Assembly: GCA_964035545.1 (NCBI GenBank)
Contig: OZ037765.1
Coordinates: forward strand, 13,510,698 to 13,574,697
Source of the DNA: Bugula neritina
Taxonomy: Eukaryota; Bryozoa; Gymnolaemata; Cheilostomatida; Bugulidae
DNA: 64,000 nt
Direction of reading: 5' to 3'
In this document: positions 1 through 11,400 of the stretch, piece by piece
Layout: the number at the start of each line of letters is the position of its first letter
Position numbering within the stretch: position 1 is the stretch's first letter
Made by a program: the position numbers and the translations under genes
The notes under the pieces: generated by a model
Told to the model about the DNA's origin: nothing
Database searches by the model: none
Seen by the model: only the letters and a program-made list of their open reading frames with translations

Positions 1-262
1 TGCTTTTTGTTTAAACGTGGAACTTTTTGAGCCTTTTCTTCCAACTTTTGATTTTCGTCTATCAATAGAATGTGCAGATCTTTTTTTCTGAGTAGTTGAT
101 GTTTCTGGTAACTCAGTTACTTCTGATGAAGTCTGACTATGAGGATGGCTGTCAGATGAGTTCTGTTGCTCTATATCAGCTGACTCTGTTGAAGACGTTT
201 TCTGTTCGCTTCTTTCACATGTTTCATTAAAACCACTGTTTTTTTTGTGCGTCTTACATTAT
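1..262 (-). CDS. Partial low-complexity coding exon running off the left edge
   Basis: Read on the minus strand, bases ~262 down to 1 are open in one frame with no stop. The frame gives a Ser/Thr/Glu/Gln- and later Lys/Arg-rich polypeptide, with stretches such as SSTESADIEQQNSSDSHPHS followed by a basic segment (RRKSKVGRKGSKS). This composition is unlike the random AT-rich translation around it and looks like a disordered, phosphorylatable region of a nuclear or cytoskeletal protein. An in-frame stop lies just upstream, so the 5' border is probably a splice acceptor near 250-262, although the pyrimidine tract there is poor. The rest of the gene (3' part) is outside the window and I could not find its upstream exons. 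No family is assigned. Chance cannot be excluded for a fragment this short. Confidence 0.4.
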
Positions 263-3200
263 ATGCTTTAGTGCATTGGTAACCCAAATGAAGGGTTGGA
301 GTTGGATTTTGCTCAGTGGGCTGACCATCCTTATGATTATGATAGTCTGCTGTGCTCTCTGTAATCTACAGCCACCATTGGTGACTGATGAAATTTAGAA
401 TTTGAAGTAAAAATGTGTTATTTTTACCCGTGCCATTTTACTAGAAATCTATATCTAGCTTTAATTTATATAATATTCTTATAATTTTTCATTATAGCAA
501 TGAATAAATTACATTGTTTCCACACTAATATTTCATATATTTATGGTTTATTTGAAAGCTTACGTTGTTTATTGTGAATGTTGACTGCTGCAGAAACTGA
601 CCACTATTTTCAAAATTTAAAAGGAAAACAAGTTCCTGGTGCAGAAGTGGCAGAATATGTAATACAATTTTTTTCAAATTGAAGGTAAGAAATGGGGTCA
701 TTTCAGCATTCATAAGCTGCACATAATAGCTTATGTGTATATTTATATGGTGTGGACTTGCTATTACTGCGAGCTACAATATTACTAGCATGGGTGGTTG
801 ATTTAACCTCTTAGTAGTTCCCATGGCTCACATACAATAAAATTCTAGTTGAATAGAATATTTATTATTGTAAAGTACAAGACAAATGACCAGAATATTT
901 CATTTGTTAAACAGAAATTTTGTAATACTACTGTGGATTGGCTACTGTACATTAGCTAGATGTAGGCGGAGTCTACACTACTTAGCCATCCAGATGCATA
1001 TACTAAAGGGCCATTCAAAAACCAGCCAATCAAAGTCATGTACCAAATTCACAGATGTTTACTGCAAGCTTCCAATGCTAAACAATAACCCATTCAAGCT
1101 GCAACAACAAATAACTACTAAGCTGGCAGTTATGTAATAATTGGCCTTAAGTTGCAAAAGTGTACCAGGTCATTTTTCTAGACATGAAATTTTCAATTGC
1201 ATTTTATAAACACTTAATTTAGACATTTTAAAAATTCATTTCAAGAGTCATCAATTTAAGGTATGAAATTAAATAATGCATGAAAAAAAAGTTGCACAAC
1301 TAGCTTTTAAAAGCATGCATTTCGCAATTGAACTTGCAGAATTTTATATCAGTTACAATGGTAAGACATTGACCTGGTACACTTCGCTGATTGGCTGAGT
1401 TTTACATGGTCTATTATTGGAAGCACCGATGACTGGAATCATTTAGAACTCATTAATTAATAAAATTGTTCACTTCATATCATCATGTCCTTAAAGCAGT
1501 TGTAAATATAATAAAACAGTAAATGGGATTTTTAATGTAATATGCCTTTGATCATTATAGCATGACAACAGAGGCATACTCTTGACTTCCAGGAAAAGAG
1601 TTTCATTTAAGTAAATAAATGACTTCCACAGACACGTACATTAATACAAAGTCTATTAGTCTTCAAAGTTGTTGGTAAAGCACACAAATAATAAACATGA
1701 GCCACTATGAATAATTCACTTTTATTTCAGCTGTACTGGTAGAATTTAATAGAGTGAATACTGGCAAATTTTGTGTAGCCCAAGCAGTAATACTGTGATG
1801 GTTACAAAGTACCCAGAGAACTTGGGATTTAAATGGCCCCTTTTGCAAGATTTGAAATAATGAACATGTGTAACTGACACTAAACTAGAATATTTAATAA
1901 TGAGACAGTTATATTTCAGACCTTGAAAGCTAAAAAACAAATTTCAGAAATACATAAAACTACACACAAATTACACCAATTGCATTAAAGATTCCTTTTG
2001 GAATAATAAAGCAAAGTGCATGTTTTATTGCAAAAATAACCCAACATTTTCAAAATAAGAAAATCGGTTTAAGGTAGACTATGAAAAGTCATGCCCTTCG
2101 AGCCAAGTATTGGAATTTTTTGAAATCCAAAAAATATTGGCCAAAGTGGGCGTCACAAGCAACATTGTAAAGAAATGAAACTAAAAAACTACGAAATAAA
2201 CAAAATTAGCTATTTGAAACTATTTATAATCGCCAAAATTGAAAATGTTCCATTAATGAATGGAATATGTCCGAAAAATGTCACATTAGTTTGTAACAAA
2301 GATTCAACAACATATCTGTATATGGGTATTATATGAGCATAATATACATAACAGCCTACTTGTATATAACGCAATGTCATGCTTGTATGAAAGCCTATGT
2401 TATATACTAGAGTATATAAAAGCATAGAGTTAACAGCATACATAATGGCAGTAGCCCTAACAGATTGTACATACATATTTTGTCTAGACCCCCAAATTAA
2501 TATCCTGTATTATATTGCCTATACATGCATTTCTTATAAAATATAGGAAATCCAAATTCTAGTTTCATGAAGTTTTTTTGAGTAGGCTAACTATGAAAAG
2601 TAGGCGCATATTCTATGCAGTTTGTAATTATAACAAAATTGTCCTATAACTGCATAAACTAGGGCTTCTTATTTTTCCTTGGGCGCAGCTCCAGTTCACA
2701 TCAGCCCTAATAATAATAATAGTATATGAAACAACTTGAGTTTTGAATGCAAAATCAGAAATTTGAAAACAATGCAATCAGGTGACATACTAATGTACTA
2801 CCAAAAATTTGAAATATTTCATTAAACATATTAATCTAAATTAAGTAAAAATCATATCACTGTTATTTCAGCCAAAACTCTTATTTGTGCTTAACCGTGC
2901 TAATTTGTCATGCCTATTAGAATTATCCCTAAAATACAACGATCCGTGCAGCTAGCTGCTTCAGGATTTGTCTTCTCATCAAGAAAAAACAATGGATTTA
3001 TAAGAAAGATACTGTATTTTTACCAAAGTCCTGCATAATGTAAATTAATAATGACAAAATACAACTAAAATATTTTACCACTCAAGCCGTCCACTTATAC
3101 ATATGCTTTTATATTGTGTATAGTGTTTGCAACATTAATAATAGACTCGGGTGCGAGTGTGCTTGTTCATATAATAATGAAGTAGCAACAAAATATTTGT

Positions 3201-3628
3201 CTATACACCATCTTTAGTTAACCGATAGAGCTATGCTATGAAATTTTATTGTTTAAACTAAGCAGCCTTTTAAAGATAAGGGAGTTATATTACAGTGGTA
3301 ACAGTTTACATGCCATCTAATTTTCTGTAGTATAGTAAATCAATGAGGTATATTACATCATTGTAATAATCTTTGTAGTGTTTGTGATAGCACTAGCTAG
3401 GAACTTTATATTGCTCCTTGGAGTAATTGCAACTCCACTTCACAAACAACCAATATCATGCAGTCATCCTAGCTGATTTAAGTCATAGAACTATCATGAG
3501 GACTTGTATACAACTGGGTGAAAATAACTTAAAATGAGGATATCAACTATAAAGTCAGCAATTAATTCATCATTATGGTAGTTTTGGCTACTATCATGGA
3601 CAATAGCAATGCCATAATTCTGATAGCT

Positions 3629-3697
3629 TTCAAGCACTGGTGCCCAAATGTGCTTCTATTCTGAAAACTTTCAAGCACTGGTGTCCAAATGTGCTTC
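3629..3697. repeat. Short tandem direct duplication
   Basis: A ~29-bp segment beginning TTCAAGCACTGGTG occurs twice, at 3629-3657 and about 3669-3697, with a single C/T difference inside (TGCCCAAATG versus TGTCCAAATG). The copies are about 40 bases apart in non-coding DNA. No function is visible. Confidence 0.7.
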
Positions 3698-6600
3698 TTG
3701 GCACACTCTACTCACACATGTGTAAACAGTGCCTCTGTGGCTTTGATGTATTTATCAAAGAGCACAAAAAATAAGAATTATTTCAAAGTACTAATAAATT
3801 TACATATATCAAATATCACTGAAATGCTGATAGGAAGGCAATAATAAATTGCACGTAAGAGCCTTTCATTATCCGAACATTTAAAATTAAAAAAAATGAG
3901 ATTCAACTTCAAAATAATTAAATTTCAAATGAGTGTGGCAAGTCAACAAAAGTATAGAAGTAAATTTTATGGTTTCAAATAAAGCTAAAACCCAAAAGGC
4001 TAAAATTTGCTAGCTGGTTTTGTATTTTCTTCTATTTGGTAGCACTATTTTAGATGTGTGAAACTGACAAAACATCTTGGTGCAGTCATGCATTTCAACA
4101 TGCAGTTTAATGTCTGTATGTAGAAATGTAGGCAACTGATTTGGCTGTATCAAACACACAAATTAGCCAATAAATTGAACATGTACAACATTTTAGAACC
4201 TGAGAAAGTAGAAACTGAAGTATTTGTGATCGGAACTGGAACATACATGTTTCAAGCCAAGCTATTCAGTTACTTGTGAAAGAAAGATGTACTATTGGTG
4301 ATGGACAGAAGTGCAAGAGAATATTATTAATGAAGATGCTGAAAAAAGAGTGCCACGAAACAAAATGTCAGTTTATTATTAGTATGAAATTAAACCATAC
4401 CGGTGATTACCCAATCAACTACGAGAAGAGAATATCCAATTTTGCATCAATGAGGATTCTTCACTTTCGTTGCAGCTCGCCCACGCATCACATATCTGAG
4501 AATAATACATCAACAGGCACAAATGTAACTTGGCTATATACTAGAATTTATTAAACATAAATCACAAATTCAGGCTTGCCGAAAATTTTAGGTTTACAAT
4601 TATATTAATGATTCAACCATGCAAATTATTTATAGATTGTACCGTGCATGTTCATAATTTGTTAAAATTGAGTGTGAATTTTCACTAAGTAAAAACAAAA
4701 TTATGTTAAATAATGCTACGCAGGAAGTTGGTATAATTTTTATTGGTTCTATACTCACAGAAATTATTGTATATTGCAGCTTTCCATATCGCTTGAGGGT
4801 TGGGACACCAATAAGGATTTTGCCTAGTTGCCATGGCAGCTCCAGACTCTGAATACGTAGTGTCAGGAGCTTTTTGTAGGTGACCCTACTTGTCTGTATG
4901 AGAAAAAGGTTAAGGTGTAAGTGGTGCTCCATAGCCCTGACCTCAGGATTGAACACTCACTGTCACTCACTCTTTCACTGCGCTCACAATCTACTACATC
5001 TCTTCAATACACAATCTCCTGGTCTAACCCCCCTCCCTCCTGATCTCTCTTATAGGCACTTCATACTTCCAATCACACAGACCAACCTAACCTACACATA
5101 TTGCTGCGGGCAGATGGTCTTAACTTGCAGCTGCATATGCTTCCTCATGGCAGGAAGTGTAATTGTAATAATTGTAAAATGTGATAAAAATGGTAATGTT
5201 GACCCTAATACTAAAAGTGTATAAATTAAAAAAAAACATTCAACAGCTAAAATTACATATTTATAGCCTTGAGGAAATTTAACACATCAATCTCACATTG
5301 ACAATGGGAATCTAGACTCAACAAGTTGTGATACTTCACCTATTTATTCTGTAAATTGAACAAAGATAAGCCATGCTTATGCAACTATACAGAATGCATA
5401 TTGCTATGATTAATGCTATAGCCGAGTAGTTCCTTGTAGAGCTTTAGCTGTAGTAATAGAGATTGAAGATATTACATCTGCTAAGAACAGATAACTCTAA
5501 CTTGATCACATTTTGTCTATTACGTTGAGAATCCAAGTAGCCTATCGGCTTCCATCAAGATACAACCAGAGAAAACTGTTATGATCAACGTAACGTAAAG
5601 CACAGCACAAGACTACGTTATTACAGTTATTACTTTTAAATGAATTGCACAAATCATTTTCATAAAGTAACTGATGCTTCTCATAAATCTAGTAGGTCGC
5701 TGCAGTCAAGACTGTTGGATGTGTAGACCGTATCTTTTACTAAGATGTCTCTGAAATCTTAGTGTATGTCTAGCTTGCATATGTGTTGCCAGGGTGTATA
5801 TATTGTAGTAGAATACTACAATGCCTTGTAGCTATTCTTATTTTTTAGCTTTTGCATAGGTCTAGCCAATTGCAGCAGCCATCATTTCGTCCTATGATGA
5901 GCGATGAATATTTATATCCAACCAAGCTAGTAGAATCCTCTATCTTAATTTAGAGCATGGCTATTTGGTATCTGTGACTCCAGCTGAAACTACACTGCAG
6001 GGAGAGCTTTCATAAGGTGTGAGCTAGTGCAAGACCTTTAAGTTTGGGCAAACAATTCTTCAAAAGGTCTTGTTACGTCTCTAGATAACCAAGACATTGC
6101 ATGTCCTCCACAACAAGAAAGGTTTCATTAATACAGCATGCAATAAGCTTATGAGATTCATCTCATAGTCTTTTTAACTAAAATACATTTATTATCTGAA
6201 ATAAAATGACAACTTAGCACAATTGACATGTTGATACTAATGGTTTATGTAAATTAGTAGTAGGCCTATATTACACACCAGTGGTTAAAGTCCAAACAAA
6301 AAAAGTCCACTACAACAAAAAAGCTTCACAGTCTGATAGTCTCATAATTACAGATGCTTTTATCAAATAAAAGTGACATTACACAGTGAAGGCCAAGCAC
6401 ACAAACTTGACTTATAGAAACTTTTTAAAAGATATTTGAAAAATCTACTTTTTTACCGAAAAATGATTTTTAAAACTAGCTAATAGATTTAATTTTGCTA
6501 AAGTATAGGCTCTAAAATGGATAACAGCTGGACTGGAATATTTTTGAACTATTACGGCAGCATGATTAATCATATTACAGCCCTCTGTTATATACTGGAA

Positions 6601-7105
6601 TGAGATTACCATCCTCATGCAATGCACTGCAGAACATAATTCGTTCTGTAGACCATCAAAAATTAGATCAACACAATGCACCATAGCAATAAAAAATGAA
6701 CATTATGTAAAACGTAAGAAATTCATTCAGTATTTAGATATGGATGGAAATTGTTAGATTTTTCAACAAATCCATCAAGCTAAATTCCTAATATATTAAA
6801 AACACATATTTATAGAGAGCAGATAAAATTCTTAACTCTCTCATTTTTCGTCACTCAAGTTTAATCTTGTCAAAATACAAACACAACATTAGACTATATG
6901 GGCCAACTAAAATAAATTGACTGTAAGCTAAGGCACAACATCACAGTAACATATAGAAACTTGCTGTTATGTACAGGAAATGCATTGTTGTGATGTTTCA
7001 CAGGCCACAGCATGCAGGATATCAATTCTGGCAGTGCATAATTGCACCTTGCGTTAATATTTAGAATTTACTATTTGAAATTAATTTACTATTAAAAAAT
7101 AAATT

Positions 7106-7146
7106 GATCCAATCACTTCCTGCAGCCTCCAGGAAGTGATTGGATC
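7106..7146. repeat. Perfect 17-bp inverted repeat (hairpin)
   Basis: The arm GATCCAATCACTTCCTG at 7106-7122 is exactly repeated in inverse complement at 7130-7146, leaving a 7-base loop (7123-7129). The stem is moderately GC-containing and stands out from the surrounding AT-rich DNA. It could be a small foldback element or a structured RNA. No promoter or terminator context identifies it. Confidence 0.8.
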
Positions 7147-7276
7147 TTGTTTTTGTACCACAGAGCTCCTTTGAACAGATAAAAAACTAACTTCTTTCAG
7201 TACATTATACATGGGTCTTTCATCTACATATAAAGCTAATATAATCAAAAGCTCTCATCCACACATTCTTAAACAG

Positions 7277-7544
7277 GAGATGATGTTTGGTGAAACACTG
7301 TTTGGAGAAGTATCTTATGAAGATAGCAGAAGCCACCAAGTATGTAATTAGCCAAGTATCCTCGATGAGTATAAAACATCACAAGACTGCAGTGTAGCAT
7401 GTTGAATATTATGTAGATTGCTGTAGAATCTATCGGATAATCGTCCTGGTATGCGTTTCTTCGTCTCTATTTTAGCTTGCTCAATTGGATGTCTCTCTTA
7501 GGTTTGGACAACAAACTAGTGAATCTTCAGAAGAATGCCAATAA
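7277..7544 (+). CDS. Candidate terminal exons of an unrecognised plus-strand gene
   Basis: Two open segments can be joined in phase. The first (7277-7339) follows an AAACAG acceptor-like site, begins E-M-M-F-G-E-T-L-F-G-E-V and ends at a GTATGT donor. The second (7476-7544) follows a pyrimidine-rich acceptor ending TTTTAG, reads LAQLDVSLRFGQQTSESSEE and then two more residues to a TAA. That stop overlaps an AATAAA polyadenylation-type hexamer at 7540-7545. If the ATG at 7280 or 7283 is the start, the product is only ~41-42 residues; otherwise these are the last exons of a longer gene. The 3' end would converge on the minus-strand SR gene about 320 bases away. No family is recognised, and the assignment rests only on splice signals and composition. 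Confidence 0.25.
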
Positions 7545-7865
7545 AACAACAGCTGGTAAATTCATGGTGACATCATTATTATAGAAATATGAAAAAAAAA
7601 GGTTTTGGGAGATAATTTGAATTGATAATTTTTATTTTATAAGTCTAGTAAACTTAGCAAAATCTACATGTTTGCTTTCTAACAGCAAATTTAAGTTGTC
7701 AACTAAAAACCACAATAGTCAATCATTAAAATTATTTTATGTTACAATAGTTCAAGGCTATGTATAATTATTTATAGCTCTTGAACAAGCTCAGCAGTAA
7801 CGTAAATACAATGGCTGCACTAATGTGTTATTTGAACCTCCTTCCAGCAATCAGACCTAAAATTT

Positions 7866-8402
7866 CTATGGATTTACTACAATCGGGGTATCAGCAATGA
7901 GAGTGATGACATCTTGGTCTAGGTTTCTTAATATTGGCCCGATATCCTTGCTTACATTAGGGAATGCTCTTTCAAGATCTTGTGGATTTTGTATGCAGCA
8001 TCTTGCCAGTTGGATGATTAGATGTCCATTATCAGTTAACATCCGGTTTCTCATATTCATTTGCTCTTGATTAATTTTTGATAGCAGAGCTTCAGGTTCT
8101 GTACTTTTAGCCTTACAAAAGCACAAATTCACAAAAATGCAGGTAGCTTTATAGCAAATGCGCAATAAGGGTTTTATTAAAAACATTGCATTGACTTACA
8201 ACCTTTCAATAAATTTCATAGTTAATGGATTATGCAATTTTTTCTCCTCAACAGGGAAAAGGAAATTAATTGTATCACTATGAGTCGGTTACTGTGAAAA
8301 TCTATGCCTAGCAACACTTACCAAAGCCTTTTGATACTGCCCAATCAAAATGATTCCAGTTAAAGTTTCGTGAACAAATGCCAGAAACGGATCGGAAAAC
8401 AT
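7866..8402 (-). CDS. SR/zinc-finger gene, exons 16-17: C-terminal segment
   Basis: Exon 16 (8402-8322, 81 nt, phase 0) encodes MFSDPFLAFVHETLTGIILI and then GQYQKAL. Exon 17 (8111-7866) continues AKSTEPEALLSKINQEQ, a helical segment, RAFPNVSKDIGPILRNL and ends TPIVVNP-stop at 7868-7866. Unlike the disordered RS region, this ~108-residue tail is non-repetitive and hydrophobic enough to fold, and is probably a protein-interaction module. I do not recognise it. Confidence 0.75.
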
Positions 8403-11400
8403 CTGAAAACATTTACACCATTTATACATGAGCATTACACTCTCATCTTGGTAATTAAAGTTTCACCAGAAAGAATGAGATTGTAAAATAACTGAAATAA
8501 TCACAGCACCGGCACTATCAATATCCGTGTTCTTACCTTATTGACAGAAGCTCCTGGAGATGCATGACGTGAGGTGCGACGTGATGGCATATTAGCAGAT
8601 CTTGAAGATCTGCTTCGACGCCTAGGAGATTTAGATCTACCAAATCTATGGCTTTCAGAATCCTTGTTTGGTTCAGATCTACAGAAATCTTGCTCACCGT
8701 CTCTGCCATTTCCACCTCTGTTGCTTTTACGCTGAGGCCCCAAACGACCTAAAACTGACTTGGATTTTGAAGCTTCTCCAAAATTACCAGAACTTCTTTT
8801 TGTAGATTGTGACATTTGGGTGGTAGAAGTGATAAGAGGAGTATTGACACAAATCCCCTTTTCCATTTCCTCTCGATCTTGAAATCTATTTTCTACCGCT
8901 AGCAACTTTTTAGATGTTGAAACAGAGCTGTTAGGTGAATTACTAGAACTCTCTGGAAAAATTCCACCATAATTTTGAAGAGAATCAATTTTTTCTGAAG
9001 AATTTACAGAGCCTTCTAATCTGTAAACAGAATCCAGTTGAGAAAGTCTACCATCCTTCACTTCCAACACCAAACTCTTCTGTTCTAGGGAACTATGTGG
9101 GCCGTGAGAAGTTGAGGTTGAACTTGTTATTTCAGTAGAAGTGGTTAAAGGTTGCTCATCAGAAGATGTTGCCATCCTCACATTGTCATTACTTTCCTTA
9201 ACTGCAGCTTTGGCCTGGTTAATTTTATTGGCAGAATCCAGAAGTTGCCTTGCTATTTCATTTACATCGCATGATTCTGTTCCTTTGAATTCATCTATAT
9301 CAAATCTGGTGCAATCTTTGTCACGAGCAGTACTTCCTTCACTAAAATTGCTTGGCACGTCCTTTGCTTGTGAAATGAATGTAGAACCAGAATCCTTAGC
9401 ATCAACCAACACAGGTTCGCTTTCTTCAGGCGATTTATCTACTAAAAAGCTTTTCTCTTTAGTGTCAACAGACTTAGGAGCATAGTTTTGTGGTTTTGTG
9501 TCAACTTGATACTGTGGTGACTCTGGCATCTGATGAAATTTATTGGACTCTTGAAATGACCTAGAATCTTTTAGTGGTGTTGGTTGCATTTTTAGAGGAG
9601 ATCTTGATTTTCTCATTCTTGGATCTTTTCTTGGCTCGTTTGAATATCTATGTGGTGACCGTGACCTATGACGTGAATGAACTCTTGTTCCTGGTGATAG
9701 CCTTCGTGGTGATCTTGATATCCTTCTTGGTGATCTTGATAGTCTTCTTGGTGATCTTGATAGTCTTCGTGGTGATCTTGATATCCTTTGTGGTGATCTT
9801 GACAGCCTTCGTGGTGACCTTGACAGCCTTCGTGGTGACCTTGATAGTCTTCGTGGTGATTTTGATAGCCTTCGTGGTGATCTTGACAGCCTTCGTGGTG
9901 ATCTTGACTTTCTTAAAGGTGACCTTGATGCATGAGTTGACATATATCTATGTGCTGCAGCATTCCTGGGTGGAGACTTTGAAATCCTTCTTGGAGAACG
10001 CAATCTTCTTTTTACAGGAGAATTAGATCGAGATGACTTGGAAGAAAACTGAGAGTTCAGATGTTCTGCTTTAGTCACTCTGTTAAAATCAGGATCTGGT
10101 CCAGGAGAGCCTCGATCAATTCTTAACGTGAGGCCTTCGCGCAAATCTTCTGGCTTAGCAACTTTAGTATAATAAAATTCAAAATGGGGATCCTCTTCAA
10201 AAAAATCTCTGTACGACCTCAGATATTCCTTTTGCATTTCCAAAACAATTTCTGGATTAGTTGCAACACAGCTGTAATACTTGTGATAATACTTTTGCCA
10301 AGTTGACTCAATCCGTTTGGTAAGTATATCTCTAGATTTATTGTCTATAATGCGAGGTATCAATCTTTTTCTTTTTGCACCTGGCTCCTTTTCTTTGTAA
10401 CTTTGGGCAGAATCTTGGGGCTTATGACCTTCGTTTCCTTGTTCTGGCAGAGCTAATTTCGAAGTGCGATGACTAGCATCAGAAAAGTGGGCTTTTCGAC
10501 TTTCTTCATCTTTCCTCCGAAATATTTCAGGGGATCTATCTTTTGAATGCAGCCTTCGTTCATGAACAGCAGGATAATCAGGGTTTTTAAGCATTGCTAG
10601 CACAGCTGCTTTAGATTTTTCTGATTCTTTACTATGGTTAGAGGCGTACGCATGAGGTGATTGTAGTTCATTTCCAACGGTTGATGTAGACCGAATTGAA
10701 TGAACTATTTCCTATAAAGCACACGCATATGTATACTGTCAATACATACAAAACCCATAAATCAACTATTGCAGAAAAACGGAAACACCCTTACATTTGG
10801 CATGTATTTTAAACAAATGAAAAGATTTGTTGAAGAAACACCGAAATTTTAAGTTAGATGCTGAGTCAACATTACTCTACAATATATTGCCTCAATAAAT
10901 CATGCATATTAACTCATAACATAAAAAGCTTAAAATAAAGAAAGTAGATGCAACAAAAAGCGTACTGCATACCTGCAGCTTGCTTCTGTTGCGCAGCGCC
11001 AGGTTTTGCCCATCTGAACCTGTTGGAATACAAATATTAGCCTTTAGATTATTTACTCATAAAAAGTGAAATTCGTTTCCAGCCATCAGATCCTTGCATA
11101 AGATGATGACATGCGAAGTCAGCACATATTCATTAATGACCACAGGTAACATAAGATATACATTAGTGATGGTTTGCACTGTTGCATATTAGAAGAATGA
11201 ACATAAGTAAGTTATTCACAACGTCTGATAACTATACATGTATACAGTAACAGCATTGAAGGATGAAATGCTGATGCTGATTAGTTTATTATTTAAACTA
11301 GTCTAACAAAGAAGCTAGAGAAAAATACCTTGTTGAGGCCGACTCGAGTTTTCGGATAGTTGGAAAGGCTCTCTGGTCTGATAGTTTTTTCTACTTTCAA

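Larger units (their letters stand above)
263..7276. other. Intergenic AT-rich DNA, no supported gene
   Basis: Short open frames here (for example 4276-4554, 4630-4956, 4880-5224) have no family resemblance and no convincing splice context. A locally less AT-rich patch at about 4790-5150 contains a tRNA-promoter B-box-like string on the minus strand near 4945-4955 (GTTCAATCC). It might be an old SINE-type retroposon, but no A box, tail or target duplication could be recognised. A 40-bp-spaced direct repeat lies at 3629-3697 and a perfect hairpin at 7106-7146. Confidence 0.5.

Noticed and set aside
4880-5224. 114-codon plus-strand frame in a less AT-rich patch
   Set aside because: Cys-rich random-looking translation; the patch more likely reflects an old retroposon, which also could not be proved.
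9574-10026. 150-codon plus-strand frame rich in Val/Ile/Leu (looks like a membrane protein)
   Set aside because: It is the antisense shadow of the RSPRRLS coding repeats of the minus-strand gene.
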